Positions 1 through 10,810 are shown, counted from the stretch's first letter. The stretch is DNA of 64,000 bases from Hyphomicrobiales bacterium (GCA_027489955.1 JAIXYZ010000011.1:186001-250000), one strand, 5' to 3'. Translations and numbers: made by a program. The notes: a model not told the origin generated them from the sequence alone.

Positions 1-1575
1 CGGGCGGACCTTCAGCGACAGGCCGAGGGCGCGGCGATAGCCCCGCTCCAGCGCGTTCAGCCAGCGCTCGATGAGCGTGAAGAAGAACCCGTGCGATTCC
101 GAGTGCTTCAGCAGCTTGGAGCACATCATCGGCGTGAGCGAGAGCGCTACGAAGCCCGAGATGAGCACGGCGCCCGCCAGCGTGAGCGCGAATTCCGAGA
201 ACAGGCGTCCCGTCCGGCCGGCGGCGAAGGCCACCGGCGCATAGACCGCCGCCAGCGTCAGCGTCATGGCCAGCACCGCGAAGGCGATCTCCTTGGAGCC
301 CTTCAGCGCCGCCTCCATGGGGCGCATGCCTTCCTCGATATGCCGGTAGATGTTCTCCAGCATGACGATGGCGTCGTCGACGACGAGGCCGATCGCCAGC
401 ACCATGGCCAGCAGCGTCAGCGTGTTCACGCTGAAATCCAGCGCGTACATGATCGAGAACGAGGCGATCAGCGAGATCGGGATCGTCACGATCGGGATGA
501 TCGACGCCCGCACCGAGCGCAGGAACAGGAAGATCACGATCACGACGAGGACGATGGCCTCGATGATCGTCTGGAAGACGGAGCGGATCGAGCGGTCGAT
601 GAAGACCGCGTTGTCCTGGCCGATCGCCGCGCTCATGCCCTGGGGCAGGGATTCCTGGATCTCGGGCAGGATGGCGCGCAGGGCGTTGGAGACGTCCAGC
701 GGGTTCGCAACCGCCTGCTTGATGAGGCCGACCGTGATGGCCGGGGCGCCGTTGAAGCGGCTCTCGCGGCGGGTGTCGGCGGCTCCGAGTTCCACCCGGG
801 CGATGTCCCGCATCTTCACCTGCGTGTCGCCGGCGAGCTTCACGACGATGTTGCCGAACTGCTCGGGCGTCTTGAGGCCCGTGCGGGACAGGACCGTGAA
901 CTCCCGGTCCTGGGATTCGATGCGCCCCGAGGGCAGCTCGACGTTCTGGGCCCTCAGCGCCCCTTCCACGTCCTGGACGGTGATGTTGTAGGCCGCCAGG
1001 CGCTCGCGATCGATCCAGATGCGCATGGCGTAGCGGCGCTCGCCGAAGATCTGCACGTCGGCGACGCCGGTCAGGTTCTTCAGCCGGTCGACAACGAAGC
1101 GCGTGATGTAGTCGGTGATCTCCAGCGCGCTTTTGTTCTCGTCGCGGAAGACAAGGTAGATGACCGGCTGGGCGTCGGCCTCCACCTTGGCGATGACCGG
1201 TTCGTCGATCTCGTCCGGCAGGCGGCCGCGCACGCGGCTCACCCGGTCGCGCACGTCGCTGGCCGCGACGTCGGGATCGACCTCCAGGCGGAAGCGGACG
1301 GTGATGCGGCTCGATTCCGCGCGGCTGGCCGATTCCAGCACGTCGATGCCCGCGATGCCCGCGATGGAGCCCTCGAGCACCTGGGTGATCTGCGTTTCGA
1401 TGATCTGCGCCGACGCGCCGGGATAGCGCGTCGTCACCGAGACGGTCGGCTCGTCGATGTTGGGATATTCGCGGACGGTCAGGCGCGTATACGAGACGAT
1501 GCCGATCAGGATCAGGACCAGGCTGAGCACGGTCCCGAAGACCGGCCGACGGATGCAGATCTCGGGCAGGCTCAT
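1..1575 (-). CDS. RND efflux transporter permease, partial (C-terminus beyond window)
   Basis: Inner-membrane proton antiporter of an AcrB/MexB-type tripartite efflux pump. The 525 codons visible are the N-terminal half: the start MSLPEICIRRPVF, a first membrane helix, the large periplasmic porter domain with GASAQIIETQVTQ and QDNAVFIDRSI, then several hydrophobic helices containing AIGLVVDDAIVMLENIYRH, the family's proton-relay region with paired Asp residues. Full-length members run to about 1030 residues, so roughly half lies outside the left edge. It follows the adaptor gene by 13 bases on the same strand, so the two form one operon. The substrate cannot be told from sequence; no outer-membrane channel gene is seen. 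Confidence 0.95.
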   Translation of the reverse strand, partial: MSLPEICIRRPVFGTVLSLVLILIGIVSYTRLTVREYPNIDEPTVSVTTRYPGASAQIIETQITQVLEGSIAGIAGIDVLESASRAESSRITVRFRLEVDPDVAASDVRDRVSRVRGRLPDEIDEPVIAKVEADAQPVIYLVFRDENKSALEITDYITRFVVDRLKNLTGVADVQIFGERRYAMRIWIDRERLAAYNITVQDVEGALRAQNVELPSGRIESQDREFTVLSRTGLKTPEQFGNIVVKLAGDTQVKMRDIARVELGAADTRRESRFNGAPAITVGLIKQAVANPLDVSNALRAILPEIQESLPQGMSAAIGQDNAVFIDRSIRSVFQTIIEAIVLVVIVIFLFLRSVRASIIPIVTIPISLIASFSIMYALDFSVNTLTLLAMVLAIGLVVDDAIVMLENIYRHIEEGMRPMEAALKGSKEIAFAVLAMTLTLAAVYAPVAFAAGRTGRLFSEFALTLAGAVLISGFVALSLTPMMCSKLLKHSESHGFFFTLIERWLNALERGYRRALGLSLKVRP

Positions 1576-1588
1576 CGGTGCGCTCGCT

Positions 1589-2743
1589 TCAGCTTCGCGG
1601 ATTGGTGGGCTGGGAGACGACGTCCACGCTGGCGCCGTTGCGGATCCGGTTCTGTCCGGCGACGATCACGGTCGTGTCCGGCGCGATGCCGTCCACGACC
1701 TCGACCTCGCCCGCCTTGCGTTCGCCGAGCGTGACGCGCGCCTCCACGGCGCGGCCGGACTCAACCTTGAAGATGAAGGTCTCGCCGCCCCGCGGCATGA
1801 TCGCGCTTTCCGGCACGAAGACCGCCTTGCGCTCGTTCTCGCCCTTGACCGTCACGCGGGCGAAAAGGCCCGGCCGGAGCACGAGGTCCGGGTTGGCGAG
1901 ACGAGCGCGCACCTGGAGGGCGCGGCCGTTCACGTCGACCATGGGGTTGATGGCGTAGATCGTCCCGCGAAAGGTGCGGGACGGCAGGGCGTCCACCGTG
2001 ATGTCCACGTCCTGGCCGACGCGCACGCGGGCCAGGTGGATCTCGGGGACTTTGAAATCGAGCTTGAGCTGGTCGATCTTCTCAAGGTTCACGATCGGCT
2101 GGCCGACGCTGACGAAGGCGCCGACCGACACCCGGCGCAGGCCCACGATGCCCGGGAACGGCGCCTGGATCGCCAGCTTGGCGAGACGGACCTTGGCGAG
2201 TTCGAGCGCGGCGCGGGAGGTCTCCAGCGCGGCCTGCGCCTCGTCCCGGACGCGATCGGTGACGTTGCCGGAGCGCGAGAGCGTGGCCGCCCGCTCGAAA
2301 TTGGCGCGGGCGAGCGCCAGACGCGCCTCGACGTCGGCGATCTCGGCGCGGGTCAGGGAGTCGTCGAGCCTGACGAGCACGGTGCCCGCCGGGACCGGCG
2401 TGCCCTCGGTGAAGTCCAGCTGGGAGACGCGGCCCGCCACTTCGGACGAGACGACCACGGACTCGTCGGATTGCAGCGAGCCGACGGACTGGATGTCGGT
2501 CGTCATCGGCTGGGCGCGGGACTGCGCCACCTCGACTGCCTGGGCGGGACCGCCGCCGCCATTGCCGCCGCGGGCGCCGCCCTGAGGGCGCGCGGCCTGG
2601 GCGGCCGGGGGCGTGGCGGGCGCCGGCTTGGCCATGCCCAGAGACTGGCGGATGGACCCGACGATCTCCGGCCGTTGCGACAGGGCAAAGCCCCCCGCCC
2701 CCAGGACGACGAGGGCTACGCTCGCGATGACGGCCGTACGCAT
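1589..2743 (-). CDS. RND efflux periplasmic adaptor (membrane fusion protein)
   Basis: Periplasmic adaptor that links the RND permease to an outer-membrane channel (HlyD/AcrA family). The protein starts with a hydrophobic anchor (MRTAVIASVALVVLGAGG), then a Pro/Ala/Gly-rich linker, a lipoyl/barrel-sandwich half (GRVSQLDFTEGTPV), an alpha-helical hairpin (about residues 125-175), the second lipoyl half (APFPGIVGLRRVSVGAFVS), and beta-barrel and membrane-proximal domains ending QNRIRNGASVDV. An in-frame start 27 codons upstream exists, but the ATG at 2743 has a GGAGG site 6 bases before it and begins a signal-anchor, so I chose it. It is the first gene of the efflux operon. No adjacent local regulator is visible. 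Confidence 0.93.
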   Translation of the reverse strand: MRTAVIASVALVVLGAGGFALSQRPEIVGSIRQSLGMAKPAPATPPAAQAARPQGGARGGNGGGGPAQAVEVAQSRAQPMTTDIQSVGSLQSDESVVVSSEVAGRVSQLDFTEGTPVPAGTVLVRLDDSLTRAEIADVEARLALARANFERAATLSRSGNVTDRVRDEAQAALETSRAALELAKVRLAKLAIQAPFPGIVGLRRVSVGAFVSVGQPIVNLEKIDQLKLDFKVPEIHLARVRVGQDVDITVDALPSRTFRGTIYAINPMVDVNGRALQVRARLANPDLVLRPGLFARVTVKGENERKAVFVPESAIMPRGGETFIFKVESGRAVEARVTLGERKAGEVEVVDGIAPDTTVIVAGQNRIRNGASVDVVSQPTNPRS

Positions 2744-2900
2744 TGCGCCTCCATGGGCGACGGGCGGCCAAGGGCCGTCCGCGACAAGGACAAATCCGCT
2801 GTCCTTTGTGGCGCGGCGCAACATGAATGCAAATTAAATATTCGTCATCCCGCGCATTTGTTCGCGATCGTTGCGCGCCTGACCTGTAACGGGACAGTGG

Positions 2901-5087
2901 TTACGCCGTCCTGCGTGCATCGCCCGGCACTTGCTCGGTCTCCTCGTCTTCCAGCCGCGCCAGCGATGTCGAGAGCGCGAGCATCCGGTTGCGGCTTTCG
3001 CCGACGAGGGCGTTGATGGCCTTGGCGGCCGTGGCCGATTGCTGGGCGAGTTCCCGCACCTCCCCGGCCACCACCGCAAAGCCCCGGCCCGCCTCCCCCG
3101 CCCGGCTGGCCTCAACCGCCGCGTTGAGCGCCAGGATGTTGGTCTGGAAGGCGATGGCGTCGATGTCGGAGATGATGTTGGCGATCTTCTCCCCCGATTG
3201 CCGCACGTCCTGCATCGCGGCGTTGGTCTCCTGCACGGCCAGGCGCCGGTCGGAGATGTCGACCCCGCACATCATGATCTTGGAGACGCGCCCGTCGAGG
3301 CTGCGGACGCCGGAAAAGACCGCGTCCAGCGCCACCATGGCCCCGTCGGCCCGCGGCCAGGAGATGGCCCGGCGCAGGCTCTCGCCTTTCAGGATGCGGT
3401 CGATCTCGGCCGAGCGGAGCAGGCGGTCGAGGCGGACCGCCTCCCCTTCCCGCACGCCGTGCCAGCGGGCGAGCGCATCGTTGGCGAAGAGGATCGGCCC
3501 CTTGGGATCCCACTCGGCGATGGCGTTGGACCGGCCGATCGTGTCGAGCTTGATCGTGTATTCCAACGCCTTCTGCTTGGTCTCGGTGACGTTGGCCTGG
3601 ATCGAGATGTAACGCTCCACCGCGCCGTTCTCCCCGCGGATCGGATTGATCGCCAGGCTGATCCAGTAGGGCTCGCCGCCTTTGGTGTAGTTCAGGATCT
3701 CCTCGTAAAACGGCTCGCCCCGGTCGAGCTTCTCCTTGATGCGCCGGACCGTGCCGGGATCGGTGTGCTCGCCCTGGAGGATCTTGCCGGGATTCTTGCC
3801 CCGCACCTCATCCAGGGAATAGCCGGTCAGCCGCTGGAAGCCGTCATTGACGTATTCGATCCGCCGCATCGCGTCGGTGATGATGACGGAATTGTCCGTC
3901 CCGTCGGCGACGAGCGAGAGCTGGGAGAATTTCTCGCGCTGCCGGACCTGCGCGGTGATGTCGGCGGCGTATTTGACCACTTTGAAGGGCTTGCCCTGCG
4001 GGTCGAGGATCGGGTTGTAGGACGCCTGGATCCAGACCTCGCGCCCGTCCCGGCCGATGCGCCTGAATTCCCCGGCCATGTACTCGCCGCGGTTGAGCCT
4101 CGCCCAGAAGGCGCGGTAGGCGGCGCTGCCGCGCTCGTCCTCGGGCAGGAACATGGAATGGTGCCGCCCCACGACCTCCGCCTCGCGATACCCGACGGCG
4201 TCGAGGAAATTGGTGTTGGCGGACATGATCGTCCCGTCCATGCGGAACTGGATGACGGCCTGGCTCTTGCCGATGGCGGCGATCTGGCCGGCGAAATCCG
4301 CCGCGCGCAGCTTGGCCTCGGAAATCTCGGTGGCGAACTTCACCACCTTGTATGGCTTTCCCTCCGGGTCGAGGATCGGGTTGTAGGTGGCCTGGATCCA
4401 GACCTCGCGGCCGTCCTTGGCCATGCGCCTGAATTCCGCGGTGGCGAACTCGCCGCGGCGCAGCCCCTGCCAGAATTCGCGGTAGGCCGGGCTGTCCCGC
4501 TCTTCCGGCCAGACGAACATCGCGTGATGGCGGCCCACGACCTCGTCGGCCTCATAGCCCATGACGGCTAGGAAGTTCTCGTTCGCGGAGAGGACATGCC
4601 CCTCAAGGTCGAACTCGATGACCGCCTGCGATCGGCCGATGGCCGCGATCTGGCCGGCATAGTCGACCGACCGGAGCTTGTCGCGCGTGATGTCGGTGGC
4701 GAACTTCACCACCTTGTAGGGCTTCCCGTCCGCGCCCATGAGCGGGTTGTAGGAGGCGTGCAGCCAGATCCGGCGGCCGCCCTTGGCGAGGCGGGGAAAT
4801 TCGGCGACGAAGAACTCGCCCGCCTTCAGCCGCCCCCAGAACTCGCTGTAGGCCGCGCCCTTGGCCTCCTCCGGGTCCACGAACATGGCATGGTGCCGGC
4901 CGACGATCTCCTCCAGCCGGTAGCCCACGGTGGCGAGGAAATTCTCGTTCGCCCAGAGGATGCGCCCCTGAAGGTCGAACTCGATGACCGCCTGGGACCG
5001 GCTCATGGCGTGGAACTTCGCCTGAAGTTCGGCGATCTGGAGAGCCGTCGACCCGGCTCCGGTCAAGGACTTGATCAGGTCCCACAT
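2901..5087 (-). CDS. Cytoplasmic multi-PAS methyl-accepting chemotaxis protein (BdlA-like)
   Basis: A 728-residue soluble sensory protein with no transmembrane segment. Three PAS repeats with an exact 122-residue period begin at about residues 31, 153 and 275 (each with SQAVI, GRHH.MF and YKVVK/FKVVK motifs). A fourth, different PAS follows (about 395-515, with PAC-like [15 protein letters not shown]) and a fifth, weaker one (about 520-625). The C-terminus is a very short chemoreceptor signalling module (630-728) that keeps the hairpin tip [18 protein letters not shown]. BdlA of Pseudomonas, which controls biofilm dispersal, has the same PAS-PAS-MCP plan. The ligand or cofactor is unknown. 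No che genes are nearby. The start has AAAGGCGG upstream. Confidence 0.9.
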   Translation of the reverse strand: MWDLIKSLTGAGSTALQIAELQAKFHAMSRSQAVIEFDLQGRILWANENFLATVGYRLEEIVGRHHAMFVDPEEAKGAAYSEFWGRLKAGEFFVAEFPRLAKGGRRIWLHASYNPLMGADGKPYKVVKFATDITRDKLRSVDYAGQIAAIGRSQAVIEFDLEGHVLSANENFLAVMGYEADEVVGRHHAMFVWPEERDSPAYREFWQGLRRGEFATAEFRRMAKDGREVWIQATYNPILDPEGKPYKVVKFATEISEAKLRAADFAGQIAAIGKSQAVIQFRMDGTIMSANTNFLDAVGYREAEVVGRHHSMFLPEDERGSAAYRAFWARLNRGEYMAGEFRRIGRDGREVWIQASYNPILDPQGKPFKVVKYAADITAQVRQREKFSQLSLVADGTDNSVIITDAMRRIEYVNDGFQRLTGYSLDEVRGKNPGKILQGEHTDPGTVRRIKEKLDRGEPFYEEILNYTKGGEPYWISLAINPIRGENGAVERYISIQANVTETKQKALEYTIKLDTIGRSNAIAEWDPKGPILFANDALARWHGVREGEAVRLDRLLRSAEIDRILKGESLRRAISWPRADGAMVALDAVFSGVRSLDGRVSKIMMCGVDISDRRLAVQETNAAMQDVRQSGEKIANIISDIDAIAFQTNILALNAAVEASRAGEAGRGFAVVAGEVRELAQQSATAAKAINALVGESRNRMLALSTSLARLEDEETEQVPGDARRTA

Positions 5088-5287
5088 GGCGAAAACCGCC
5101 TTTGGCTATGAAAAAGGGAAAAGACACAACTGGACGCAGTTTCGCGAACAATGGTGAACAAGCCGTTAGGGAAATGCAGCCCGTGGTTGAAAGATGCTCT
5201 CTCCACGGGATTTCGCGATGCCCCCTCGCGGCTCGCCGCCGCTTTGGCTAAGGAATGGGCAGCCCTTACCCCGATGCCGAGCGACCC

Positions 5288-6391
5288 ATGGCCGACGACC
5301 ATCCCGCGACCTGCCGGCGCTCGCCCGCGCCCCGCTCCTGGCTCGACGAAGCGGTGCGGCGCATCGAGGCGGACTTCAACCGCTCGGCCGACACCCATCT
5401 CATGCGCGTGGAACTGCCATATCCGGGCATCCAGCTCTACCTGAAGGACGAGTCGAGCCATCCGACCGGCAGCCTGAAGCACCGCCTGGCCCGGTCGCTG
5501 ATGCTCTACGGCCTGTGCAACGGTTGGATCGGGCCGGAAACCACGCTGGTCGAGGCGTCCAGCGGCTCGACCGCCGTGTCGGAGGCATACTTCGCCCGGC
5601 TCCTCGGCCTGCGCTTCATCGCCGTCATGCCGCGCTCCACCAGCCCGGAAAAGGTGGCCGCCATCGCCTTCCAGGGCGGCGAGTGCCATCTGGTCGACGA
5701 TCCCGGCAGCGTCTACGCGGAGGCGGCCCGGCTGGCGCGCGAGACGGGCGGCCATTACCTCGACCAGTTCACCTATGCCGAGCGCGCGACCGACTGGCGC
5801 GGCAACAACAACATCGCCCAGTCGATCTACGCGCAGATGGCGGAGGAGGAATCCCCCGTCCCGGCCTGGATCGTCTGCGGCGCCGGCACCGGAGGCACCT
5901 CCGCCACGCTCGGCCGCTATATCCGCTACCAGCGCCACGCGACGCGGCTATGCGTGGCCGATCCGGAAGGCTCGGTCTTCCACCGCCACCATGCCGACCG
6001 CAGCGTCGTCCGGCTGGACGCGTGCCGGTCGCGGATCGAGGGGATCGGGCGGCCACGGGTCGAGCCGTCCTTCGTCCCCGACATCGTCGACCGCATGATC
6101 GCCGTCTCGGACGCGCAGAGTCTGGCCGCCATGCGCGCGCTCAGCGAGCGGATCGGCCGCCGCTGCGGCGGATCGACGGGCACGAACCTGTGGGCCTGCG
6201 CCGTCATCGCCACGCAGATGGCGTCCGCCGGGGAGACCGGCTCTATCGTCACGCTGCTCTGCGATCCGGGCGAGCGCTACGCGTCGAGCTATTATGACGA
6301 CAAGTGGCTGCGGGAGGCCGGCATCGACATCGCCGCCCCGCGCGCCCGCATCGACGCGTTCTTCGCAGGGCGAGGCCTGGCCGAAGCCTGA
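5288..6391 (+). CDS. PLP-dependent cysteine synthase-family protein (Cds1-like)
   Basis: Fold-type II PLP enzyme related to cysteine synthase. The PLP lysine sits in [10 protein letters not shown] (Lys64 from the chosen start), the substrate loop is SSGSTA where true cysteine synthases have SGNTG, and the phosphate loop is GTGGT (about 200-204). This variant loop and the STGTNLWAC motif match the group that includes mycobacterial Cds1, a cysteine desulfhydrase, so it may break down rather than make cysteine. The ATG at 5288 is preferred because the in-frame ATG at 5255 adds a low-complexity leader; neither has a convincing ribosome site. It is convergent with an Lrp regulator, the two stop codons lying back to back, and is next to the sulfate uptake genes. 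Confidence 0.85.
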   Translation: MADDHPATCRRSPAPRSWLDEAVRRIEADFNRSADTHLMRVELPYPGIQLYLKDESSHPTGSLKHRLARSLMLYGLCNGWIGPETTLVEASSGSTAVSEAYFARLLGLRFIAVMPRSTSPEKVAAIAFQGGECHLVDDPGSVYAEAARLARETGGHYLDQFTYAERATDWRGNNNIAQSIYAQMAEEESPVPAWIVCGAGTGGTSATLGRYIRYQRHATRLCVADPEGSVFHRHHADRSVVRLDACRSRIEGIGRPRVEPSFVPDIVDRMIAVSDAQSLAAMRALSERIGRRCGGSTGTNLWACAVIATQMASAGETGSIVTLLCDPGERYASSYYDDKWLREAGIDIAAPRARIDAFFAGRGLAEA

Positions 6392-6886
6392 TCAGGCGGC
6401 CGCCGGCTCCGGCACGGGAAGCGCCGTCGTCGACTTGATCCGCTCCATGGCGAAGCGCGAGGTGACGTTCTTCAGCGCCACCGAGGACACGAGCTTCTTG
6501 TAGAAGCGGTCATACGCCGCCATGTCCGCCACCACGACCCGGAGCATGTAATCCACCTCCCCGGCCATGCGGTAGAACTCCATCACCTCTGGGAAGGAGG
6601 AGACGGTCCCGGCGAACTGCTCCAGCCAGGGGCCGGAATGGTCGCCCGTCTCGATCTCCACATAGACCGTGAGGCCGAGCCCGATCGCCTCGGGCGAGAC
6701 GAGCGCCACCCGTCCCAGGATCACGCCCCTGGCCTCGAGCCGCTGGATGCGCTTCCAGCAGGGGGTCTGCGACAGGCCGACCTTGTCCGCGAGCTCCGCG
6801 ATCGAGATGTCGGCATTGGCCTGCAGCAGCGTGACGATCTTGCGGTCGATCTGGTCCATCGGCTGGCGGCCTCGATCCGTGCTCAC
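6392..6886 (-). CDS. Lrp/AsnC family transcriptional regulator
   Basis: A 164-residue feast/famine regulator: an N-terminal helix-turn-helix (DQIDRKIVTLLQANADISI, then LSQTPCWKRIQRLEARGVI) and a C-terminal RAM ligand-binding domain (VEIETGDHSG, YRMAGEVDYMLRVVVADM). The GTG at 6886 is chosen because GGAAGGA lies 8 bases upstream; an internal ATG at 6859 is less well served. It lies 56 bases downstream of cysA on the same strand and tail-to-tail with the cysteine synthase/desulfhydrase-family gene. Lrp members such as DecR/YbaO and CcuR respond to cysteine, so a role in sulfur amino acid control is reasonable here but is an inference from position. Confidence 0.9.
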   Translation of the reverse strand: MSTDRGRQPMDQIDRKIVTLLQANADISIAELADKVGLSQTPCWKRIQRLEARGVILGRVALVSPEAIGLGLTVYVEIETGDHSGPWLEQFAGTVSSFPEVMEFYRMAGEVDYMLRVVVADMAAYDRFYKKLVSSVALKNVTSRFAMERIKSTTALPVPEPAAA

Positions 6887-6942
6887 GAGATGATCCTTCC
6901 CTTATGCCCAATGAGTCCGGCGAACGAGGAGAACATTCATCT

Positions 6943-7983
6943 CTAGGCGGCGGGAAAGAGGTGCGCGGCGTTGATCGCGAGCCTGATGCGATCGCCTGCC
7001 GCATGCGCCGCCGCCGCCGGCAGGTCGGCGTGGATGGGCCGCTCGGCGCCGTCGATGACGATGTCGGCGCGCCGGGTGCCGCCGCTGCGGCGCAGCTGCA
7101 CGATCTGTCCCGAGACCGCCTCGCCCGCACCGTCGGTCGGCACGAGATCGTGGGGCCGGACATAGAGCGTCGCGTCGCCGTCCGGGCGGTTGGTGCGGTG
7201 GATGGGCGCGCCCGCGAGCAGGACCCGTCCGCCGCTGATCGTCACCGGCACCGCGTTGGCTTCCCCCAGGAACGAGCAGACGAAGGCCGTGTCCGGCCGG
7301 TCGTAGACCGTGTCGGAGCTGCCGACCTGCTCGATCAGCCCTTCGTTCAGGATGGCGACGCGGTCGGCCAGTTCCAGCGCCTCCTCCTGGTCGTGCGTGA
7401 CGAACACGGTCGTGTGTCCGGTGCGCGCGTGAAGCTCGCGCAGCCAGCTCCGCAGGTCCTTGCGCACCTTGGCGTCCAGCGCGCCGAATGGCTCGTCGAG
7501 CAGCAGCACGCGCGGCTCGATGGCAAGCGCGCGGGCGAGGGCCACGCGCTGGCGCTGGCCGCCGGAGAGCTGCGCCGGGAACCGGTCGTCGAGGCCCTGG
7601 AGCTGCACGAGTTCGAGCAGCTCCCCGACCCTGCGGCGGATCTCCGCCGGCGCCGGCCGCTCCCGCCGCGGCCGGGCGCGCAGGCCGAAGGCGATGTTGT
7701 CGGCGACGCTCATGGTCTTGAACAGGGCGTAGTGCTGGAACACGAAGCCGATCCGCCGGTCGCGCAGGCTCAGCGAGCGCATCTCCGTGTCCCCGAACAG
7801 GACGCGGCCGGAATCCACGGTCTCCAGGCCCGCGATGACGCGCAGCAGGGTGGTCTTCCCCGAGCCGGATGGCCCCAGAAGCGCGACGAGTTCACCCGCC
7901 GCGATATCCAGCGAGACGCCGCGGAGCGCGGGGAACGCATCGAAACGCTTGTGGACGTTGTCGACGATGACGGGAACGGACAT
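6943..7983 (-). CDS. cysA: Sulfate/thiosulfate ABC transporter ATP-binding protein
   Basis: ATPase subunit that powers sulfate import. Walker [10 protein letters not shown], the signature [15 protein letters not shown], Walker [12 protein letters not shown] and a switch His ([15 protein letters not shown]) are all present. A C-terminal TOBE-like regulatory domain follows (about residues 240-346, with VRPHDLVP). The 346-residue length is normal for CysA. The start [14 protein letters not shown] is chosen over an upstream in-frame extension that would run into cysW. It follows cysW by 17 bases as the last gene of sbp-cysT-cysW-cysA. Sulfate specificity rests on this gene order and the neighbouring assimilation operon. 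Confidence 0.95.
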   Translation of the reverse strand: MSVPVIVDNVHKRFDAFPALRGVSLDIAAGELVALLGPSGSGKTTLLRVIAGLETVDSGRVLFGDTEMRSLSLRDRRIGFVFQHYALFKTMSVADNIAFGLRARPRRERPAPAEIRRRVGELLELVQLQGLDDRFPAQLSGGQRQRVALARALAIEPRVLLLDEPFGALDAKVRKDLRSWLRELHARTGHTTVFVTHDQEEALELADRVAILNEGLIEQVGSSDTVYDRPDTAFVCSFLGEANAVPVTISGGRVLLAGAPIHRTNRPDGDATLYVRPHDLVPTDGAGEAVSGQIVQLRRSGGTRRADIVIDGAERPIHADLPAAAAHAAGDRIRLAINAAHLFPAA

Positions 7984-8000
7984 GGAAGCGGACCTTGTCG

Positions 8001-8888
8001 TCAGTGGCGGCGCGTCGCGGCGATCTCGTCCGCGTAGCGCCATTCCAGGAATGTCTTCAGCGAGAGCGTGACGAGCGCCAGGAGGGCGAGCAGCGACGCC
8101 ACGGCGAAGGCGGCCGCCCCCATGTACTCGTTGTAGAGGATCTCGACATGCAGCGGCATCGTGGTGGTGACGCCCCGGATCTTGCCGGACACGACCGCCA
8201 CGGCGCCGAATTCCCCCATGGCGCGCGCGTTGCACAGGAGAATGCCGTAGAGCAGGCTCCACTTCACGTTGGGCAGCGTCACGCTCAGGAAGGTGCGCCA
8301 GCCGGACGCCCCCAGCGTCAGCGCCGCCTCCTCGTCCGCCGTGCCGAGCGACTGCATGTGCGGGATCAGCTCGCGGGCGATGAAGGGGAAGGTGACGAAC
8401 AACGTCGCCAGCACGATGCCGGGCAGGGCGAAGACGATGGGGTAATTGGCCGTGTAGGCGCCGAAGAACCCCTGCGCGCCGAAGAGCAGCACGTAGACCA
8501 GGCCCGCGATCACCGGCGAGACCGAGAACGGCAGGTCGATGAGCGTCACCAGGAAGCTCTTGCCCCGGAACTCGTACTTGGCCACCGCCCAGGCGGCGGC
8601 GACGCCGATCACGACGTTCAGCGGCAGCACGATCGCCGCCACGGTGAGCGTCAGGCGGATCGCGGCGAGCGCATCCGGCTCGCTGAGCGCGGCGACATAG
8701 GCGGACCAGCCGCGGGACGCCGCCTCGACGAAGACCGCCGCCAGGGGCAGGAACAGGAAGAGCGTCAGGAACGCGAGCGCCAGGCCGATGAGCAGGATCT
8801 GGACGGGACGGCTCTCACCGCGCACCCGCCGCGTCCAGCGCTTGGCGATGACCTGTTCGGCCAGCGCTTCCGATGTCAGGTCAGCCAT
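8001..8888 (-). CDS. cysW: Sulfate ABC transporter permease CysW
   Basis: Second inner-membrane permease of the sulfate importer, 295 residues with about six hydrophobic helices. It contains the EAA-loop region ([20 protein letters not shown]) that contacts the ATPase, and the family stretch [16 protein letters not shown] followed by VEILYNEY. The long hydrophilic N-terminus before the first helix is usual for CysW. Its start overlaps the end of cysT by 8 bases, which implies coupled translation. Confidence 0.95.
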   Translation of the reverse strand: MADLTSEALAEQVIAKRWTRRVRGESRPVQILLIGLALAFLTLFLFLPLAAVFVEAASRGWSAYVAALSEPDALAAIRLTLTVAAIVLPLNVVIGVAAAWAVAKYEFRGKSFLVTLIDLPFSVSPVIAGLVYVLLFGAQGFFGAYTANYPIVFALPGIVLATLFVTFPFIARELIPHMQSLGTADEEAALTLGASGWRTFLSVTLPNVKWSLLYGILLCNARAMGEFGAVAVVSGKIRGVTTTMPLHVEILYNEYMGAAAFAVASLLALLALVTLSLKTFLEWRYADEIAATRRH

Positions 8889-9726
8889 GGCCGAGCCTCC
8901 GGGAGCCCCAGGCCTGCAGCAGGTTGATGGCGAGGATCAGGAGAAACGACGCCAGCAGCATGAGTACGCCGACGACGGCCGCGCCGGCATAGTCGAACTG
9001 CTCCAGCCGGATGACGATCAGGAGCGGTGCGATCTCCGACACCATCGGCAGGTTCCCGGCGATGAAGATGACCGAGCCGTATTCCCCCACGGCCCGCGCG
9101 AAGGCGAGAACAAACCCGGTGAGCAGGGCCGGCAGGACCGGCGGCAGGATGACCTGGACGATCGTGCGCAGGCGCCCTGCGCCCAGGAGCGCCGCCGCCT
9201 CCTCCACATCGGCCTGCACCTCCTCCAGCACGGGCTGGACGCTGCGCACCACGAAGGGCAGCCCGATGAACACCAGAGCCACCACGACGCCGAGGGGCGT
9301 GTACCCCACCTTGATGCCGAGCGGCTTGAGCAGCGCGCCGACCCAGCCGTTCTCCGCATAGATCGCGGCCAGCGAAATCCCGGCCACCGCCGTCGGCAGC
9401 GCGAAGGGCAGGTCCACCGCCGCATCGATCAGCCGCCGGAACGGGAACTCGTAGCGCGCGAGCACCCAGGCGATGAGCAGGCCGAACACCGCGTTGATGG
9501 CGGCCGCGATGAGGGAGGCGCCGAAGGAGAGCTTCAGCGCGGCCAGCGTCCGCGGCGAGGAGGCCAGCGCCCAGAAGCCGCCGGGGCCCGCGCTCGCCGC
9601 CTTCACGAAGAGGGCGGCGAGCGGGATGATGACGATCAGCGACAGTGCGGCGAGGAGGATGCCGAAGCTCAGGCCGAAGCCGGGAAGGATGCTGGGCTCA
9701 CGCCAGCGCCGCACCGAAGCCGTCAT
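8881..9726 (-). CDS. cysT: Sulfate ABC transporter permease CysT
   Basis: First inner-membrane permease of the sulfate importer (also called CysU), 281 residues. Helices alternate with the motifs [14 protein letters not shown] and [20 protein letters not shown] (the EAA loop), then [17 protein letters not shown], which is diagnostic of CysT. It begins 3 bases after the sbp stop and overlaps cysW by 8 bases, so all four transporter genes are one transcription unit. Confidence 0.95.
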   Translation of the reverse strand: MTASVRRWREPSILPGFGLSFGILLAALSLIVIIPLAALFVKAASAGPGGFWALASSPRTLAALKLSFGASLIAAAINAVFGLLIAWVLARYEFPFRRLIDAAVDLPFALPTAVAGISLAAIYAENGWVGALLKPLGIKVGYTPLGVVVALVFIGLPFVVRSVQPVLEEVQADVEEAAALLGAGRLRTIVQVILPPVLPALLTGFVLAFARAVGEYGSVIFIAGNLPMVSEIAPLLIVIRLEQFDYAGAAVVGVLMLLASFLLILAINLLQAWGSRRLGHG

Positions 9727-9729
9727 GGA

Positions 9730-10770
9730 TCACCGGGCCGGCTTGTAGAGCTGGTCGAAGGTGCCGCCGTCGGCGAAGTGGACGGTCTGCGCCTTGGCCC
9801 AGCCGCCGAAGCTCGCGTCGATCGTCACGAGGTCCAGCTTGGGGAAGTTGGCGACGTCCTTCGGGTCGGCGGCCTCCGGCTTGCGGGGACGGTAGAAGTT
9901 CTTGGCGATGATGGCCTGCGCCTTGGGCGTGTAGAGGAAGTTCAGGTAGGCCTCGGCCTCCTTGCGCGTCCCCTTGGCGTCCACGTTGGCGTCCACGATC
10001 GTGACCGGCGGCTCCGCCAGGATCGACAGGCTCGGCACCACGATCTCGAACTTGTCCGCGCCGAACTCCTTCAGCACGAGGAAGGCCTCGTTCTCCCAGG
10101 ACAGGAACACGTCACCCAGGCCCCGCTGCGCGAAGGTCGTGGTCGAGCCGCGGGCGCCGGTGTCCAGCACCGGAACGTTCGCGAGGACCTTGGCGATGTA
10201 GTCCTTCACCTTCGCCTCGTCCTTGCCATAGGCCTTCTCGGCCCAGGCCCAGGCGGCCAGGTAGTTCCAGCGCGCGCCGCCCGACGTCTTCGGGTTGGGC
10301 GTGATCACCTGGACGCCCGGCCTGGCCAGATCGCCCCAGTCCTTGACCGCCTTCGGGTTGCCCTTGCGGACGAGGAAAACGATCGTCGAGGTGTACGGGG
10401 AGGAATTGTCCGCCAGCCGCTTCTGCCAGTCGAGCGGGATCTTCTTGGACCGCTCGGCGATCGCGTCGATGTCGCCGGCCAGCGCCAGGGTGACAACGTC
10501 GGCGTTGAGGCCGTCGATCACCGTGCGGGCCTGCGATCCAGAACCGCCATGGGACTGGCGGATATTGGCGATCTTCTTCTCGTTCTTCGCGTTCCACTCG
10601 GCGATGAAGGCCGCGTTGATCTCGCGGTAGAGCTCGCGCGTGGGATCGTAGGAGACGTTCAGCAGCTCGGTCTGGGCCCTGGCGCCGCCGACCACGGCGA
10701 AGCACAGGGCGAAGGCCGCCGAGGCAGCGAGTTTCGCGATCAGTCGGGTCCGTCCGGTCGTCGTGCTCAT
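9730..10770 (-). CDS. sbp: Periplasmic sulfate-binding protein
   Basis: Solute receptor for the sulfate ABC importer. The first 32 residues are a signal peptide with a cleavage site after GGARA. The mature protein has the Sbp/CysP hallmarks: [20 protein letters not shown]-type start, [15 protein letters not shown] (anion-binding Ser/Gly region), [18 protein letters not shown], and [16 protein letters not shown]. The 346-residue length is typical. GGGAGGAG lies close upstream of the ATG. It is the first gene of the transporter operon. A perfect 6+6 palindrome sits about 41 bases upstream of the start and may be its operator. Sbp rather than CysP is a best guess. Confidence 0.94.
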   Translation of the reverse strand: MSTTTGRTRLIAKLAASAAFALCFAVVGGARAQTELLNVSYDPTRELYREINAAFIAEWNAKNEKKIANIRQSHGGSGSQARTVIDGLNADVVTLALAGDIDAIAERSKKIPLDWQKRLADNSSPYTSTIVFLVRKGNPKAVKDWGDLARPGVQVITPNPKTSGGARWNYLAAWAWAEKAYGKDEAKVKDYIAKVLANVPVLDTGARGSTTTFAQRGLGDVFLSWENEAFLVLKEFGADKFEIVVPSLSILAEPPVTIVDANVDAKGTRKEAEAYLNFLYTPKAQAIIAKNFYRPRKPEAADPKDVANFPKLDLVTIDASFGGWAKAQTVHFADGGTFDQLYKPAR

Positions 10771-10810
10771 CGATCTCTCCTCCCGGACGTCTCTGATCGA
10801 CGTTCCGGAT

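Noticed and set aside
91-1734. Long plus-strand open frame opposite the RND permease
   Set aside because: It is antisense to a clear RND permease, has Arg/Asp/His-rich composition typical of GC-rich shadow frames, and no known motif.
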